In this document: positions 35,041 to 48,280 of the stretch, one piece after another
Position numbering within the stretch: the stretch's first letter is position 1
Layout: each line of letters starts with the position of its first letter
Source: Calamus simplicifolius
Lineage: Eukaryota > Streptophyta > Magnoliopsida > Arecales > Arecaceae
Direction of reading: 5' to 3'
Assembly (NCBI GenBank): GCA_900491605.1
Contig: UESW01004820.1
Coordinates: 117,542 to 181,541, forward strand
Length of the DNA stretch: 64,000 nt
Position numbers and translations under genes: made by a program
The notes under the pieces: model-generated
The model's database searches: none
What the model saw: only the letters and a program-made list of their open reading frames with translations
Told to the model about the DNA's origin: nothing

Positions 35041-37383
35041 GGAATAATGCACTTTATCTACTTGAAATAGTTTGATTTCACTTAGCCTATTCATGGTTTG
35101 AAATAGTATTACTTAACCCATTTAAAGTAAGCTTTCTTTCATGTCTGATAGCTTTTGTTATACACCAATTCAAAATGTTATTTTTTTTTGTTATTTGAAA
35201 AATAAAATCTTCTCAAGTCAAACCAAAAACCAAAGTAGATGATGAGACCTAGTTCAATTGACTAGAGTAATAAGACGAGAGGATGAAAGAGGAGAGCAAT
35301 GGGTGGCTGTCAACTTCGTCATCTCGCTCAAACTACTCTAGATAGATAATGGGATATGGTTCAACTGATTGGAGGAACATGATGAAGAGAAAGAGAGGAA
35401 GGGGTGGCTATCGACTTCATCATTTCGTTGGTAGCATTATGTTCAAATTCCATTGTTTCGCTGGCAGCATCATGTTCTTTTTTACAAACATGATTGTTAT
35501 TGTTGATGCAACAATGGATCCATCAAAGTAGGTGTCAAAATCGTCGAGTGACATTACATTGCCGCAGCCTATACCTGCCACTAAAACTCGTCCCATATTG
35601 CTGCATATGTCCACCTTCAAGCAATTTCAAGAAGATGGCAACATAATGGTCACCTGTTAGGTAGTTGTAGAAGTTGGTTTTGAAGATGTTTGATATTCTT
35701 GGGGTTGTTAGCGATGACACTGTAAGGCATGATGATAATGTTGGTTGCGCTTGTTAGCATTAGCTTCGTTGCTCATTTTAGTATTTGATCTTATTCTTAA
35801 CTATTTAGAAGAGGCTTATTTTACTGGGAGGCTCTCTAAAGGATTATTTCTTGCATGTGCTGTGCTTCATAAAATAGTAATAGAAGAAGAGCATGATGAA
35901 GAGGAGAGCAGGAAGGAGATAAAAGGATAAAAAGCTTAAGCCCTAAATGATTTATAAATCTCCTTTCACTGTATGGGTAAACCTAAGGTCTAGTCTCTAT
36001 CAATGCATTTTAAAATAGCTAGAGATTGAGATTGAACTAGGAGAAAATGAAGAAACTATAAAGACGCTATATATCTAAACATTGATCCCACGGTGACATA
36101 TGAATAGTGGGTGATGAGGACTTGGGAACCTTTCAATTATTCTTAGTTCATCATTGTTTTTTTTTTTTAAGTAATAATGAAGTAGAAGTTCTTTGATAAT
36201 GGAACCAGTAGGATTTTGATATAGAGAGTAGTGAGGGTTAAATGTACTAAGAGTACATTGAGACTACATTCAACTATTTAAATGGCCATGGTGGGAATTA
36301 TATTGAGACAATTACATCCAAATTTTATATTGGCATTCTCTCAAATAGTTTTCAGGCATCATTGATTCGGCTACAAACATTGAACCCAGCTTTTTGAATT
36401 TGCAAGTGGAGCCTTTTGCCTTATTCGAAAGGCCAAACATCAATGTAGAATTAAAGAAGGCTAAAATTAGCAGATAAAATGGATTTAAACCTTTCTAGAA
36501 GTAAGGAGATACCAAAGAGCATGGTGAAATTATGTTTGGATTAAGTTTGTTTAGATGGAAGGTCCCTTGGGTTGTTTTTGGCTGATTTTTTTCTTTATTA
36601 AGAAAGTCCTATAAAATTTGATTTTTGAATGTTTTTTTCATTCCTTCCATCACATCCTTTCATTTTTGTTCTTTTTTTAAAATATTAGTTGAAGAAGCGC
36701 AGGCCAAAACTCTTTGAATCTCTCCTATGTTTACTAGCCAGATCTAGCCGGTCCTATTGGACTGTTCAACTTCAATGTTTTTTTGGTGGGAGAACTCCAC
36801 ATCAATGTATTAAATTTTATGCATGAGAGAACTGGATATCAACGTATTAAATTATATGGGCTGTCGAGTCGTGCCGCCTGGCTACCATTATTTAACTGGA
36901 TCGGCACGGTCTAGATTGTAGGGCTATTCTTTTAATTTTTAAGTTTTTTTTTAAATATTAGACCTACTGGCTTGTTTTAATTTTAAATATCTTTAGTATA
37001 AAAAATATTTTTTAAAAAAATAATATTTTAAATATAATATTTGCACTTGCTCATGGGCAAACATATAGCTTCAGAGGCAGAAAAGAAAGAAGAATAAATT
37101 AATAAATGGTTGGTTAACATCTAGTAAGCTGCTAGCATGAAAATGGAACTCCTAGCCCTGGATAAAATGTGGATAAGATGGAACACCAAGAGTACTACAT
37201 TAGAAATTTAACTAAAATGTACAAATCTAGAAATGCATATTAAATAGTTAACATGGTTTTATTAATATAAAAACAATAAGGCTAACAATATAAACAAAGA
37301 AAACAAGTAATGAATATGAAATATAACCATAATGTGCAATTAGCTTCAATAGCGACTAATGATATGAACTTTGATTCTTGTAG
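35041..37383. other. Non-coding intergenic sequence (copy B)
   Basis: Counterpart of 3681-6000. It includes the possible Harbinger tail at 35802-35930 (GLFLACAVLHKIV). Nothing else recognisable. Confidence 0.45.
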
Positions 37384-37666
37384 TGGATTCTTCACGATTA
37401 GAATGATGATTGCTGCTTAAAGCTATTGAAGAATTGTTGGAAAGCTCTATCAAAAGCTGGAAATTAAGGTGATAGTTGCGGAATCTATTCTCCCAGTAGC
37501 GCAAGTTGTCTTCCATCTTGACCTCATCATGTTGGCCCATAATCCTGAAGGAAAAGAGAGGACCGAAAAAGAGTACGAGTCTTTAGCAAGGGAAGCTGGC
37601 TTTTCTGATTCGAAGTTTTGTATGGTTTTTTGGTGCTTGGGTTATGGAATTTTCCAAATAATGTAG
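37384..37666 (+). pseudogene. Caffeic acid O-methyltransferase-like last exon, remnant (copy B)
   Basis: The reading frame starts WILHD at 37384, then TAG replaces the Trp of 'LHDW'. A four-base insertion near 37462 shifts the frame. From 37469 on the frame is clean: [38 protein letters not shown], ending at the TAG at 37664-37666. These are the conserved C-terminal blocks of COMT-type O-methyltransferases (binding phenolic substrates and using S-adenosylmethionine). Breaks differ from those of copy A (6022-6298), so each copy decayed on its own after the split, or the two differ by sequencing error. Confidence 0.85.
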
Positions 37667-38234
37667 CCTTATTTAGTCTTGCTTGTTGGTTATGGTTTTA
37701 AGCTTCATGTTTTATCATGCTACATTATAATAAGCATCCAGCAAGAATTATACTATATCCATGGTTACTTTTTCTTTCTAAATAGAAGTTGCTTGGATTT
37801 GTCATTATTTAAGTGCCTTCATGGTATACTTTGAAAGGTTTGGACTAGTTGAGTAATTTGAACAAATTCCAGCATGTTATCATCTAAATTGATCCACAAG
37901 ACTTGAAGTTGATGGAGAATAGACTCGTTAATCACTGACGCTTTGTATGAATGCTGCTAAATGAGATTATTTTAGCAGCAATTTTTTTTAAAAAAATATC
38001 CTTTTAGCAGCAATTTTTTTTTTTGAAATTTCCTTGTATTTTCTTAACACCACGAGTGCCGATCGCAGCACAAAAAAAAACCCTTAAAAGCTTTTTAATA
38101 GCAGTTCAAAGTGTCCTTTTTAGACACTACCATCGCATTAAGGAATGGAATTACCGACATTTTGATGTCGGTGACAAAAGTTCAATAGAAATTTAAAATG
38201 CTGATAAAAGACTTCTAGATAGTTTAGTAGTTAT

Positions 38235-38686
38235 AAGAAATAGGGGAACTTCTATTTACAACGTAAAAATTACTCCCTACACTCTTAAATATTTTTAAAA
38301 AATTTAATTTTTTAAACTATCCTTAAAACCCTCGCCTTCGTTCCCTCTAGCTTTCCTCTCCCTCCTCTCCATCCGTTCGCTCCATAGCTCCTCTGGCTTC
38401 CTCCCCTCCGGGCATCGACTTCTTTCTCGGTCCAGTCGCTCCGATCCCTCCCTTCCGTGCACCGGGCAAGGAAAAGCTGGGGAAGGGGGTCAATGCTCCA
38501 GAGGAGGGAGGGGGGCTATCGAAGCGAATGGGGGAGGGGGGGCACTAGAGGGAATGGAGGCATCGGAGCTAACAGGGAAGGAAAGAGTGCGGATTTTAAG
38601 GATAGTTTAAAAAATAAATTTTTTTAAAAAATTTGGGAGTGGAGAGAGTAATATTTGCAGTGTAAATAGAAGCTCCCAAGAAATAG
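38235..38686. mobile_element. Mutator-like non-autonomous element with 9-bp TSD (copy B)
   Basis: Element 38244-38677, starting GGGAACTTCTATTTACA and ending TGTAAATAGAAGCTCCC, between perfect AAGAAATAG repeats (38235-38243, 38678-38686). The right TIR is more complete than in copy A. The GC-rich core differs from copy A by several indels. Confidence 0.88.
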
Positions 38687-40056
38687 AGTTACCAATGCTT
38701 TCAAATGCCAATAATACCCCCACGGTGACAATTTTATAATTGATGTTGAATAATTTCTGCAACGTTTTCAGCTGCCGATGGTAATTATATTTTAATAATT
38801 GAATGGTCATAAATCAAATCAATACAAAATCTATTTGAAAGATTTTATAAATATTGGTCTTCATACACAATTTATAATATGTTGCTCAATGACGCATCAC
38901 AAAAGAAGTACTGGCAAATGGGAATTTTAAAGCCATGCATACAAAATGATAAATATTCTAATGATATTATTTAAAATTCTCAATAGCATCCAACAAATCC
39001 AAATCTACAATATATGTTGGCTTTTTAGAATTGATAATGCCTCACAAAAGTAATAAACCATGAGTACATGTTGAGGTTCACAACGTAATATGAAGATATA
39101 AATAAAAAAAGGGCTAGGCCTAAACCTGCCTAACACCCGCGTTCGCCGCCTCATCCGTTCCATCAATCCCCAGAATGGTGGGAGCGATTAAATTTCTTCC
39201 CCTTTTTTTTTCTTTTGTATTTATATTTGGCAAACTCCCTAGCATTCTTATATCCCTATTCTTCTCTATCTTCACCGCATCATCGAATCGTCGCTGGTGC
39301 TCTGACTATCGGACAACAACCCCCGGTAGGTGATCTCCTTTTCCCTTATCTCAGGTGTAGCCCCCAGTCATCGGATTTTGGAGTTTAAAGTTGGGCTTTT
39401 ACATAGTTTTCTCTGTTTTGGCTACAGCAAGGGGTGGGTTTCCTGTGGCTATTTCTCCATTGCCGGCGATTTCTTCCAACATATACCCTTGTCACTCTCT
39501 TTCCTCTTGCTGGTACTTTCATAGGGCAGCATGGTTTGGGCTTGGACGGTGGCGATCGATGAAAAATGGGGGAGAAAGTTTGTCTGCCCTATTTTTGGAC
39601 CTATGGATAGAGTTTTAGAAAGCCTTTTGCAGTGGCTAGCGGCCACCGGACCACCACGGGCTGGATGCTTCGGCAGGGGAAGCCGGTGATCGGCCGAAAG
39701 GGGGCTGTCAGAATCCAGGCGGCCCATGGCCAATCGCGGCTGGCTTTGCATAGTCAGATGAGCACGCCGGCTTGTTCGGCCTAAGCGTTGGCCCCAGCCG
39801 GCGTTGGGATAGGATTTGGTGGCAGCCGACCAATCTGCCCAGATCAGCCAGCAGTGGTTGGATGTTGCTACCAGAGAGAGAGAGAGAGAGTGGAGGTCGG
39901 CCAGCACTAAAGCAGCTGGCGATGGCTATCGGCCAGCCGGGGGGGGGGGGGGGGGCACCAACGGCGATTAGCGAGTTTGAGCATGGGTTTCTGAAAGTAG
40001 AAAGAAGAAAAAATAAAAATAGTGGGAGGAATGAAGAATGGGTCAGTATGTGGGGT
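38687..40056. other. Non-coding stretch with GC-rich part (copy B)
   Basis: Counterpart of 7303-8715. It lacks two short pieces of copy A (around 8345-8375 and 8477-8500) and has a longer G run near 39940. No gene supported. Confidence 0.45.
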
Positions 40057-40883
40057 TGGAAAAGACATTGTATACCGTATTCAGTACAGCAAGTCCTATG
40101 TGGGCTGCACCGCTCCTCTTTATTAGTCCACATGCGTATAACATCCATTAAAAAATGTTAAGATGGTTTTATAACATCCCGAGGAAAGAAATTATGACAT
40201 CCTAGTTTTAGACTTATGACACCTCATTTTTAAACTTGCGATACCCATTCAGAAAGCAAAAAAAATTATGACACCATAGTTGTAAACATACGACACCGTA
40301 GCTATAAAATTACGGCACCTATTTAGAAAATGTATATGTACACAAATTTTTAAAAAAAAGCTGAACGGATATTAATGCATATCACGTCAAAATTTAAGAT
40401 GACACTAGTTTTAAACTTATGACACCGTAGTTATAAAATTAAGAGACCCATTAAGAAAGTAAAAAAAAAATTATGACACCCATTCAAAAAACGTCTGTAC
40501 ACAAATTCCAAAAAAAAGCTGAATAGGTATTAATGCACGTTAGATAGCTTTTTTTTTTGGAGTTTGTGTACTGACACATTTTCTGAGTGGGTGTCATAAT
40601 TTTATAGCTACGGTGGTGTCGGAATTTTTTTTTGCTTTCTAAATGGGTGTTGTAAGTTTAAAACTGGAGTGTCGTAATTTTTTTTTACTTTCTGAATCGG
40701 TGTCTTAATTTTATAACTATGGTGTTGTAAGTTTAAGACTGGAGTATCATAATTTTTTCCCTTGGGATGTCATAAAGCTGTCTTAACATTTTTAATGGGT
40801 ATCGTATGCATGTGGACCAATAAAGAGGGGCGGCAGTTCACGTAGGACTTGCTGCACAGGTGCGATGTACAAAGTCTTTTCCA
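40057..40883. mobile_element. Long-TIR foldback element (copy B)
   Basis: Counterpart of 8716-9530, with ends TGGAAAAGAC and GTCTTTTCCA and the same inverted internal phrases. Confidence 0.75.
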
Positions 40884-42556
40884 TCCAGGATTAGGTCCAA
40901 CCCATTTGGACCCAAATTGGACCTCATTTTGAAGCCCAATCTAATCTTGGCCTAACCTCTTAAGGGGCATTTGATAGTAGGTAATCTATTCAGATTGTTG
41001 GTAATTTAAATGGAGCCCACCAGATAATCATATTTAGTACATATTTTGAATGACAATCTATCTTGTAGTGGTAATCTGGATCACCTCTCATAAGGTAATC
41101 CAGATCACCTCAGAAAAGGGTGGTTATCCACATTAGAGAAGTGGTAATCTGATAAATTATTATTATTTGATAAAATTGTTCTTTCTTCCTCTTTACTCGC
41201 ATCCTCTTCTATCGATCTTGTTGGAGCCTTCGTGTCGAAGGTCTCGAGTCGCACCCTCTTCTGCGGAGTCGGGCTATGGATCTCGCTGCCCAGTGGCCCT
41301 ACGGCCATCTCCAAACGTCAAGAAACTTCTTACGATCGGTGGCCTCCAGCATCTTCATCAGCCGCTTCGAATATCATTTATAAATATAATTTTTTTAAAC
41401 ATTATCTTTTATAAATATAATTTTTTAAATCAAATATATAATAATATAAATTTTTAATAAATTTAATTTAGGGTACTTTGAAAATTTGATGTTATATGAC
41501 TGGTAATCTGTTTGTTATACCAAACACAGTAATTAATATTACTGTTGCATTACCTATGTATACCAAACACAGTAATCAACATTACTGGTAATCTATCAAG
41601 TGATAATTTATCTTGTAGGTAATCCATATCACCATTCAAGATTGTTGGCGATGCACCAATCGCAAAGGTTAAGGATTAGATACAGGATCAATATAATTTG
41701 TTTGTCAGCCATTTCTTTAGTATTTAGGTTATATAAATTAAGGTAATCAAGCCCCAAGTAAAAGCCAAGACTAAACCTAGTAAAATATTAGAATTATTTT
41801 GAGCTATCATAGTTTTTAGAAATTAAAAATTTAAATATTATATTGTAGGTATTAGTAGCTTAATTAGTTAGATTTGCCCTATGGATTAGTGATAGAAGAT
41901 TAGTAAGCTAATTATAATTAGTAATTCTAGTAAATTGTTAAATTATGCAATTTATACATAAATACAATTCTAATTAAATATTGTTTATTATTGTTTATTA
42001 TTTTATAAAATAAATTTCGTTGCTTCAATATATCATTTAAATATTATTATTTTTAGATTTAGTTAATTTTTGCATAATTTATTATTTCAATAGTAATAAT
42101 AATATGGTAATAATATTATTAGTATATGTTGATAATACTGAAAATAATTATAAATTGCTAAAGCAAATATGAAGAAAATGCAAACTAAATAGCTATTTTA
42201 TTGTAAAACCATAAAACAGTAATAATATATGGTATTAATAATAATATCATAACTATTATGATATGAATATATTTATGTATGTTAATCAAAAGAATTTCAT
42301 GGATAATAATTAAATAAAAAATAAAAAATAAATTTTAAATAATAAAATATGTTACTCTTGATCCATTATGATATGACTTGATGGCATAATGTTTGATACC
42401 AGAACCCATATTCATAGGGGATATATGTAAAAGATATACCTTTCTCCATAGGGTTAAATGAGGTGTTCTAATTCTGTCACAAAGATATATATAACTGTAA
42501 TTTAAGACTATGGCATTTGCGTAATAAGATGTCATGTAAATTCTAACGCATGAAAA
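40884..42556. other. Intergenic stretch before the copia (copy B)
   Basis: Counterpart of 9531-11175. It ends with the target-site repeat GAAAA (42552-42556). No gene seen. Confidence 0.5.
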
Positions 42557-44317
42557 TGATGAAAATTATGTATTCAAGACGTGAATCAAATTATGAAAAA
42601 TATAGCAAAGATATAATATAAATTTTTCATATGCCCAGGATCCTTAGGAACAGATTCATTAAATTAGAAATAAAATCTAAAATATTAGATTTATTCATAC
42701 CTGAGTCCTTTATCGATATAGAAATGGATGAAGCCAGTGAATCCTATGTCACTAGCTGTCCACATGTCCGGCCTCTAACGGTGATCCATGCAGAGAAGAA
42801 TGGATGAAGACCTTCAAGATATGAAAATGATACTTAGGGAGAGAGGGGTGCTAGCGCCTCTTGAATCCCCTTATAGAAATATTCAAAGCAGAAGATCTCT
42901 CACCTTTTGAGGAAGAAGAGAAGGAACATATTTATAGAGAGAAAGGGAGAGAAAGAAATCTTCCAAGAAAGAAGAGACCTCTTTTCCCATGGTAACGTTA
43001 ATCCAAGGGAGAGGAAGAGACTCCCCTTCTTATAATAATCAGAGCCATCCATCACATGGAACAAGCCATATTTGGGTATCCAATTATTTGTTCATCATAT
43101 GCACCAATTATTTGTTCATCATATACGTAAATAATTTCTCCCTAACATTCCTTCTACTATGATGGATCATATCTATTATTATTTTATCTTTTTAAATTAG
43201 GTCTTACCCAATTATTTAATTGGTCATCTTATCTAAATTAAATTAAATTTAATTCTCATTTTAATTCATCCAAAATTCTCCTTAATGCATGTGACCCATT
43301 AGGCCCTTTAACATATTGGCAATAATCATATTCTAATCATAGACCCTATAAATGATTGGACAACTCTTTGTCCAAGTCAACAACATGATTATAGATCATG
43401 AGAGGCCTCTAGCAAAGCATCATGACCATCCAACTTCTAAGGGTTTTGTTGATATGACCATCAACAACATCTGTCCATGAATAGTTACCGTATAATCAAA
43501 TCCTTTCGTCACATATCCCAGATCAATCAGTGGTATAAAATGTGTCAACCCTGTAATTGATCTTTGTTTACTTGATCTCAGAAAAAACTGACTCATATGA
43601 ATTAGAACTTCAAAACCATTTCAAATTCTAACTCAACCTTGCAAGGATTTAACAGTCAATTTAATCCATCAAGTGGCCGTGGGATATAGCCCTTTCTATC
43701 AAGGGAGACGAATCTTGTCTTGATCAAACACCACCTTCATGTGCTTCATGTCATACCCAACCAACACCATATTTGCCATCCATGTCTTGAGCGATGTTTG
43801 GATGTTATCAAAGCATGACATTCCACACATGAGATGCATTGAAGATCTCAAGTCAAAGGATCACTCACACCACCATCATTAAAGATCAACCATCGACACT
43901 ATATAGAATATCCATATGAGATCTCTGTATGGGTCATCCAATGCATTGTTATAATAACGAGCATCCACACACCTATCCAAGTATCTTTATACTTTAGCTT
44001 GTGAAATCAGCTACTCACCCCAAGGGTGAGGATATGCAATGTGTGCCAGTCTTACGGTGTTCGATGGTGTCCAATCCCATCTACACATCGACTAGGAAAT
44101 TTAAAGAATCAAACCATAACGTGCAATTTGGATCTCATAATTTGTAATCTCTATTACAAATTATATATGCATGGTTCACATTCTTTTGGACTTTATCTCA
44201 CAGACAAATATATCAAATAAAAAACATCTAGATAAATAAAGAAACCATTTTATTTGATTTGTATTCATAGAATGTATTCAGCATTCAATCCAATTGGATC
44301 TAGGGCATACACTAACA
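42557..44317 (-). repeat. 3' LTR of copia (copy B)
   Basis: The minus strand begins TGTTAGTGTATGCCC and ends ATTTTCATCA. A candidate TATA box CTATAAATA lies at 42929-42937. The next inner bases (44318-44332) are the polypurine tract AGTGGAGAT. Confidence 0.9.
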
Positions 44318-44339
44318 ATCTCCACTTGCACTAGAGCCA

Positions 44340-45385
44340 TTCACCCATGTATTTAATACCGAGTGACTTAACATGATTATCATGCTTCTGCTACGGTAGG
44401 GCTTTAGTGAGTGGATTAGTTACATTATCCTTAGTGGGGACTCATTCTATTTTACATCATTTCTACCAATAATCTCTCTAATTACATGGTATCTCCTGAG
44501 TACATGTTTGGACCTCTGATGAGACCTTGGCTCCTTAGCTTGCGCAATAGCTCAATTATTGTCATAATACATGTGTACTGGATCAGCAATGCTTGGAACC
44601 ACACCAAGTTCAGTGATGAACTTTTTGATCCAAACTGCTTCTTTGGCTGCATTTGATGCTGTGATGTACTCGGCTTTGGTCGTAGAGTCGGCAGTCGTCT
44701 CCTACTTGGAACTCTTCCAGCTGACTGCACCGCCATTAAGTGTAAAGACATAGCCTGATTGAGATTTATAATCATCTTTATCAGACTGAAAACTAGAATC
44801 CATATAACCCTAAACTATGAGTTCGGGTCCTCCATAAACCAAGAACATATCCTTAGTCCTTCATAAGTACTTAAGGATATTCTTGATGGCCATCCAATGT
44901 TTCTCACCAGGGTTTGCCTGGTATCTACTAGTGATACTCAATGCATAAGAAACATCAGGTCTCGTACATAGCATCGCATACATGATGGATCCGATTGCTG
45001 AGGCATATGGAATCCTATTCATGTGCTCTCTCTCCATTGGGTCTTAGGACTCATGTCCTTGGAGAGATGTACCCCATGCGATACCGATAGGAATCCCTTC
45101 TTGGATTCCTCCATGCTAAACCGTTTTAGCACTTTATCTATGTACGTTGATTGGGACAATCCAAGCAACCTCCTAAATCTATTCTATAGATCTTAATACC
45201 CAGTATGTAGGCTGCTTCTCCCAAATCTTTCATGGAGAACTTTCTGGACAACCAATCCTTCACTTCTTGCAGCAAGGATACATTATTTTCTATCAATAAT
45301 ATGTCATCTACATATAATATCAAGAAAATAATAACACTCCACTAACCTTCTTGTACACACATGGATCATCCTCATTTTTATAAAA
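44340..45385 (-). pseudogene. Copia RNase H and RT C-terminal part, broken (copy B)
   Basis: Around 45303-45314 the catalytic YVDD is encoded, followed by VSLLQEVKDWLSRKFSMKDLG and YILGIKIYR. RNase H blocks with [20 protein letters not shown] and AEYITASNAAKEAVW lie at about 44590-44780. Several frame changes and stops interrupt the chain. The enzyme makes and processes the element's cDNA. Confidence 0.88.
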
Positions 45386-46173
45386 TCAAACTTTTAATTG
45401 TTTCATCAAAATGGATGTTCCAACTTCTAGAGGCTTGCTTAAGTCCATAAATGGACCTTTGCAGCTTGCATACCTTTTGAGAATCAATGGACTCAAAACC
45501 TCAGGTTGTGTCATATACACATCCTCCACTAAATCACCATTTAGGAAGGCGGTCTTGACATCCATTTGCCATATCTCATAATCGTAATAGGCTGCAATCG
45601 CAAGCAAAATCCTTATGGACTTAAGCATGGCTACAGGAGAAAAGGTTTCATCAAAGTCAACACCTTGCCTTTGCTTGTAACCTTTTGCAACTAGCCTCGC
45701 CTTATAGGTAATCACATTACCATCCATGTCAGTCTTCTTCTTGAAGACCCATTTGCACCCAATGGGTTTTATCCCTTCAGGTGGATCAACCAAAGTCCAT
45801 ACTTGGTTGTCGTACATGGAGTCCATTTCAGACTTCATGGCTTCAAGCCATCTCTTGGAGTCAATGTCACATATTGCTTCCTCGTAGTTAGTAGGCTCAT
45901 CATCTTCTATAAGAAATCCATATCTCTCAGGAATATGATGTGTTCTACTAGACCTACGTAGCTGATGTGTACTTGGAGCTACCTGTTGCTCCATCATTTC
46001 TGATAGAGGCTCACGTAAATGTTGCCTGAATGTGAGTTGAGTCTCCTGCTCAACTCCCACTGCATTTGACATTTGCTCCATGTCATCTAATCGGTCTGTG
46101 TCAATTTGTGGTTCTTGAGTTTCACTAATCTCAATATTTCTCCCACTGTCCTTTCTTAGAAAAATCTCATTCT
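45386..46173 (-). pseudogene. Copia reverse transcriptase N-terminal part (copy B)
   Basis: An open frame of 231 codons (45386-46081) holds [62 protein letters not shown] and VYMTQPE: the complete fingers and first palm part, with the first catalytic Asp in '[11 protein letters not shown]'. It is the best-preserved coding piece of this element. Confidence 0.9.
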
Positions 46174-47119
46174 CTAGGAATATGGCATGCCTTGAGACAA
46201 AAACCTTTTGCTCGAGTGGGTGGTAGAAGTAGTATCCTTTTGTTTCTTTAGGATACCCACAAAATTACACTTGTCGGATCTAGCTCCAAGCTTGTCCGAC
46301 TCATTACGCTTTACATAAGCGTAGCAACCCCAAATCCTTAGATGACTAAGGGTTGGTTTCTTTCCACACCATATCTCATAGGGAGTGGAACTGACCGACT
46401 TAGACGAAACTCGGTTTAGAGTGTATTCGGCTGTGTGTAGGGCATAACCCCAAAATATTTTTGGAAGATTTGCAAGGCTCATCATTGATCGCACCATATC
46501 TAATAATGTGCGATTTCTCCTTTCTGATACACCATTATGCTGTGGCGTACCAGGAGTCCACTGAGAGAGAATCCATTCTCTTCAAATATTCTAAGAACTC
46601 ATGGCTTAAGTATTCCCCACCTCGATCTGATCGAAGTATCTTAATACTTTTGCCACTTTGTTTTTCTACCTCGGATCTGAATTCTTTGAACTTTTCAAAG
46701 GCTTCAGATTTGTGCTTCATCAGATATACATAACCATACCTGCTATGGTCATCTATAAATGTGATGAAGTAAGAAAAACCTCCTATTGCCTGAATATTGA
46801 TAGGACCACATACATCCGAATGTACTAGTCCTAAACATTCAGTTGCTCGCTCACCCTTTTTAGTAAAGGATGACTTAGTCATTTTGCCACGTAAGCATGA
46901 CTCACATTCCTCAAACGATTCCCAATCGAATGAGCCCAAGTAGCCATCCTTATGTAACTTGGTTAAACGTGTTTCATTTACATGGCCTAAACGACAGTGC
47001 CATAGGAATGAGTTCTTAGAATTATTTGATTTTAATTTCTTAGTTTCTACATTGAGAATAGGGCATTGTAAATTCAAAACATAAATCCCGTTGAACATTT
47101 CAGCAGAACCAAAGAACAT
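46174..47119 (-). pseudogene. Copia integrase (copy B)
   Basis: 46535-47119 is open and holds the GAG-pre-integrase zinc region (LWHCRLGHVNETRL, CESCLRGKMTKSSF), then LVHSDVCGPI, FIDDHSRYGYVYL and DRGGEYLSHEF: the zinc-binding domain and the first two acidic residues of the catalytic core. A frameshift at about 46540 moves the C-terminal part (MMSLANLPKIFWGYAL, STPYEIWCGKKPT) to 46174-46497. Confidence 0.9.
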
Positions 47120-47159
47120 TTCATTTTTAAAAATTAAAATTCTTTATTTCCAATTTCAA

Positions 47160-48280
47160 ATGTATATCCATCATTTACAAGACATGAAACGAAATAATGT
47201 TCTTTGTTATGTTTGGAACATAGTAACAATTATTAAGCTCCATTACAAGCCCAGTGGGCAAAGACAAAGAACAAGATCCTATAGCTAAAGCAGCAACCTT
47301 TGCTCCATTTCCATGCAGGATCACTTCATCTTTTTCCAGCTTTCTACTGCTTCTTATCATCTGCATATTAATACAAATATGAGATCCACAACCGGTATCC
47401 AATACCCAAGTGGAATAAGAAGTAACAGAAGAAAACATCTCAATCATAAATATACCTGATGTAGAAGCATCTGTATGTTTCTTTTCTTTCAGGCTAGCCA
47501 GATAAGCCTTGCAGTTTCGCTTCCAGTGCCCTTCCTTGCCACAGAAGTGACACTTCCCCTTGGCTACTTTGTTTTTCTTAATGCCCTTATTTGGTTTAGT
47601 CGCCTTGGCCTTTTGGACCTTATTCTTCTTTGGCCGCTTCTTACGAGCGCCAGAAGACTCCACGACCATAACCTGCCCCTTTTCTTTCTTAATGTTGGGC
47701 TCGGCATTCGTCAGCATATTCGCGAGCTCAGGTAGAGATGTCTCTAGCTTGTTCATGTTGAAATTAAGAACAAACTGCGAATAGCTGGGAGGTAATGACT
47801 GTAGAACCAAGTCAATACTTAGTTCATGATCCATCACAAAACCCAATCGTGCCAACTTCTCAATCAGATTGATCATTTTCAGTACGTGGGCACCCACTGA
47901 TGAATCCTCAGTCATTTTGCACTGAAACAGCTCTTTAGAAGTTTGAAACCTCTCATATCGAGACTGTGCACCAAACAACTCTTGCAAGTGCATCAAAATC
48001 TCCTGAGCATTCATATGCTCATGCTGTTTCTGAAGATCAGGTGACATCGAGGCCAACATCAAACATGTGGCCATGTCTTCAGCATCTTTATACCGGTTGT
48101 ATGCCACATGAACCTCAGTCGGAGCATCCGCTGGTGGGACCTCCGGTGCAACCTCATCTAGGACAAAAAGAATTTTTCAGATCGAAGAACGATCCTTACA
48201 TTCCTTAGCCAATCAGGGAAGTTGAGTCCAGTCAATTTGTTGGATTCTAAAATATTCCTAAGGTTGATGTTTACACTCAT
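47160..48280 (-). pseudogene. Copia gag and protease (copy B)
   Basis: The ATG at 48280 begins MSVNINLRNILESNKLTG. A one-base loss at about 48173 breaks the frame after LRSEK; the rest is open from 48107 to 47175 (310 codons). Gag helical domain (AHVLKMINLIEKLARLGF) is followed by a Lys-rich stretch, a perfect zinc knuckle CHFCGKEGHWKRNC and the protease with WVLDTGCGSHIC (active-site DTG). The frame ends early at NIISFHVL. Apart from the first frameshift this is close to intact. Confidence 0.9.
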
